The translations under genes and the position numbers were made by a program. A DNA stretch of 6,169 bases from Planctomycetota bacterium (GTDB lineage: Bacteria > Planctomycetota > Phycisphaerae > UBA1845): positions 1-6,169 of the forward strand of contig JADFIX010000275.1 in NCBI GenBank assembly GCA_022566435.1. Direction: 5' to 3'. The notes under the pieces were generated by a model that was given only the letters and a program-made list of their open reading frames with translations, ran no database searches and was not told the origin of the DNA. Shown in pieces: positions 4,848-6,169 of this stretch (position 1 is its first letter; each line of letters begins with the position of its first letter).

Positions 4848-6101
4848 TTATGACTGGTCCTGCGCGATCCGGTCAATGTGAGGCCGGATGCTCCCGTAAA
4901 GGCAGGCCGCCAGGATGCCGACGGCGAGTGTGCCACCCCAAAGCCACCCTCCTCCAAGCCTTTGGAGAACCATTCCGGCGATGGGGACCGTAATCATACC
5001 GAGTGAGAAGCAGACGGTGAGCGCACCCATATAGCGTGCTCGCATATTGACGGGCGCCATGTCGGTGACGATCGCCGGGACAAGTGGGGCGAACATCATC
5101 TCGCCGAACGTCCAAATGACAACCGTCAGAACCAAGAGTCCCACGGAGTGGGCCAGGCCGATCAAACCGAATCCCGCGGCAGTCAGGACAGCGCCGAGAA
5201 TCATCATGTTCGTTCGACTGTGTCGCATGATGACGGCGGTTACCGGGAGTTGCAGGCAGACGATCATGATGCCGTTCACCGCGATGATGTACGCGTATTT
5301 TGACTTCAGTCCGAGTTCCGACAAGTAGAGCGGGAACGTCGTAATGGCCTGGCTGTAGGCGCTGGCAAGGCACAGTGTGGCGAGGCAAAAAATCAGAAAC
5401 GCGCGGTCGCGTAGAATATGGACAACGGCCGCGACAAACGAAATACTCGAAGTATCGCTTCGATCATCATCTTTCTGACCGGCGTTCGATTGGCGGGGGG
5501 CCTGGCCGTCGACCGGCGCGGCTCGCCGTGAAGGCAAGGTCTCGGCGATCGTGACCAGAATCAACGTGGCGTAAGCGATTGACGTGAGGGCGTCCACGCG
5601 AAAGAGCCACAAGAACGAGTAAGTGTGGATCAAGAAGTTGGCCAAAAGCGGGGCGATCGCGGCGCCGAGATTGATCGATACGTACATGAGTCCGAAGGCC
5701 CGCGTGCGTTGGTCGTGCTCGACAAGATCGGCAATCATGGCGGATGCCGCCGGTCGATAGGATTCCATCACCACGGCGAAGAGTCCCGCGGCGACAATGA
5801 TTGATACGGGGGAGGTCAAATGGCCGAACACGAGGAGAATCGCGCCACCCCCGAACATGCTTGCGAGCATGACGATTCGCCGCCCAATGAGGTCGGCCAG
5901 GTGCCCGCCGAGCACGGCGGCAACCAGGGCGCCGACACCGTAGGCCGCCGGCGCCAAGCTGGCGAATTCCACCGTCAAGCCCAATTCATCCTTCAAATAG
6001 AAGGTCAGAAACACCACCATCATCGAACCGGTACGATTGATGAAAGTGCCGAGACAAAGAATAAGAACCGGACGCGGCAGCGTCATGTACTGCTTGATCA
6101 A
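4848..6101 (-). CDS. Major facilitator superfamily transporter (DHA1-like)
   Basis: 417 residues, a usual length for 12-helix MFS proteins. The TTG start at 6099-6101 is preferred because GAGGG (6108-6112) lies six bases upstream; the ATG five codons later (6084-6086) lacks such a site. Motif A appears as GGHLADLIGRR (65-75) between helices 2 and 3. YRPAASAMIADLV (115-127) and RAFGLMYVSINLGAAIAP (134-151) are typical of helices 4-5 in DHA1 drug:H+ antiporter-like members. A hydrophilic central loop (about 190-218, rich in Asp, Arg, Gln and Ser) joins the two six-helix halves. The protein should sit in the inner membrane and move small molecules by proton coupling. Import versus export and the substrate cannot be deduced. 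It precedes the amidohydrolase pair in the same direction by 136 bp, so a link to their substrate or product is possible but unproven. Its start may overlap the stop of an upstream frame. Confidence 0.93.
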   Translation of the reverse strand: MIKQYMTLPRPVLILCLGTFINRTGSMMVVFLTFYLKDELGLTVEFASLAPAAYGVGALVAAVLGGHLADLIGRRIVMLASMFGGGAILLVFGHLTSPVSIIVAAGLFAVVMESYRPAASAMIADLVEHDQRTRAFGLMYVSINLGAAIAPLLANFLIHTYSFLWLFRVDALTSIAYATLILVTIAETLPSRRAAPVDGQAPRQSNAGQKDDDRSDTSSISFVAAVVHILRDRAFLIFCLATLCLASAYSQAITTFPLYLSELGLKSKYAYIIAVNGIMIVCLQLPVTAVIMRHSRTNMMILGAVLTAAGFGLIGLAHSVGLLVLTVVIWTFGEMMFAPLVPAIVTDMAPVNMRARYMGALTVCFSLGMITVPIAGMVLQRLGGGWLWGGTLAVGILAACLYGSIRPHIDRIAQDQS

Positions 6102-6169
6102 GTCGAACCCTCAACCAGGATAATTTGCGAGATCGAAACGACGACATCGGAGCGGTGGCGGGTAGGCGG

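Noticed and set aside
4712..4957. 82-residue N-terminal extension of the intact amidohydrolase
   Set aside because: It would overlap the transporter gene by 110 bases and place the signal peptide inside the protein, while the TTG at 4711 has a strong ribosome site.

Overview
The window looks like a piece of a planctomycete-like (Planctomycetota) chromosome with moderately high GC. Two things suggest this. The CHRD protein ends in a VPTxSxWG C-terminal sorting tail. A tiny membrane protein carries a 'C-x-x-(C)-G-x-N-L-x-G-x-V-S-G-x-C-x-E-C-G' ribbon of a kind I associate with that phylum. This assignment rests on recognised motifs, not on a database search. Every gene I can support lies on the minus strand, so transcription runs from high to low coordinates.

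Right block (about 6101 down to 2172): an MFS transporter (TTG start) is followed after 136 bp by two tandem secreted amidohydrolases of the imidazolonepropionase-like type. The first (3401-4711, also a TTG start) keeps the metal-binding residues. The second (2172-3401) overlaps it by one base (TAATG) and has lost nearly all of them. This active/degenerate pair is the most interesting functional unit here. The transporter may share a promoter with the pair or only neighbour it. A weak promoter candidate lies in the gap.

Middle block (about 2053 down to 1314): a 72-residue, very cysteine-rich secreted or lipoprotein-like peptide is built on a 16-residue tandem repeat and has a good ribosome binding site and a likely terminator. 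It is followed by a tRNA-Ser(GCU) gene with a candidate promoter, a leader that can fold into a long helix, and a candidate terminator. About 330 bp of apparently non-coding DNA follow.

Left block (982 down to 1): a secreted CHRD-domain protein with an IPTL-CTERM-like tail, then a 63-residue membrane-anchored zinc-ribbon-like protein lacking one ribbon cysteine. At the window edge are an extended -10 promoter embedded in an AT-rich palindrome and, at positions 3-8, a perfect Shine-Dalgarno. These suggest another minus-strand gene starting just outside the window.

No insertion sequences, CRISPR arrays or phage genes were seen. Most of the window is ordinary. The degenerate amidohydrolase, the Cys-repeat peptide, the incomplete zinc ribbon and the palindromic promoter deserve a second look.
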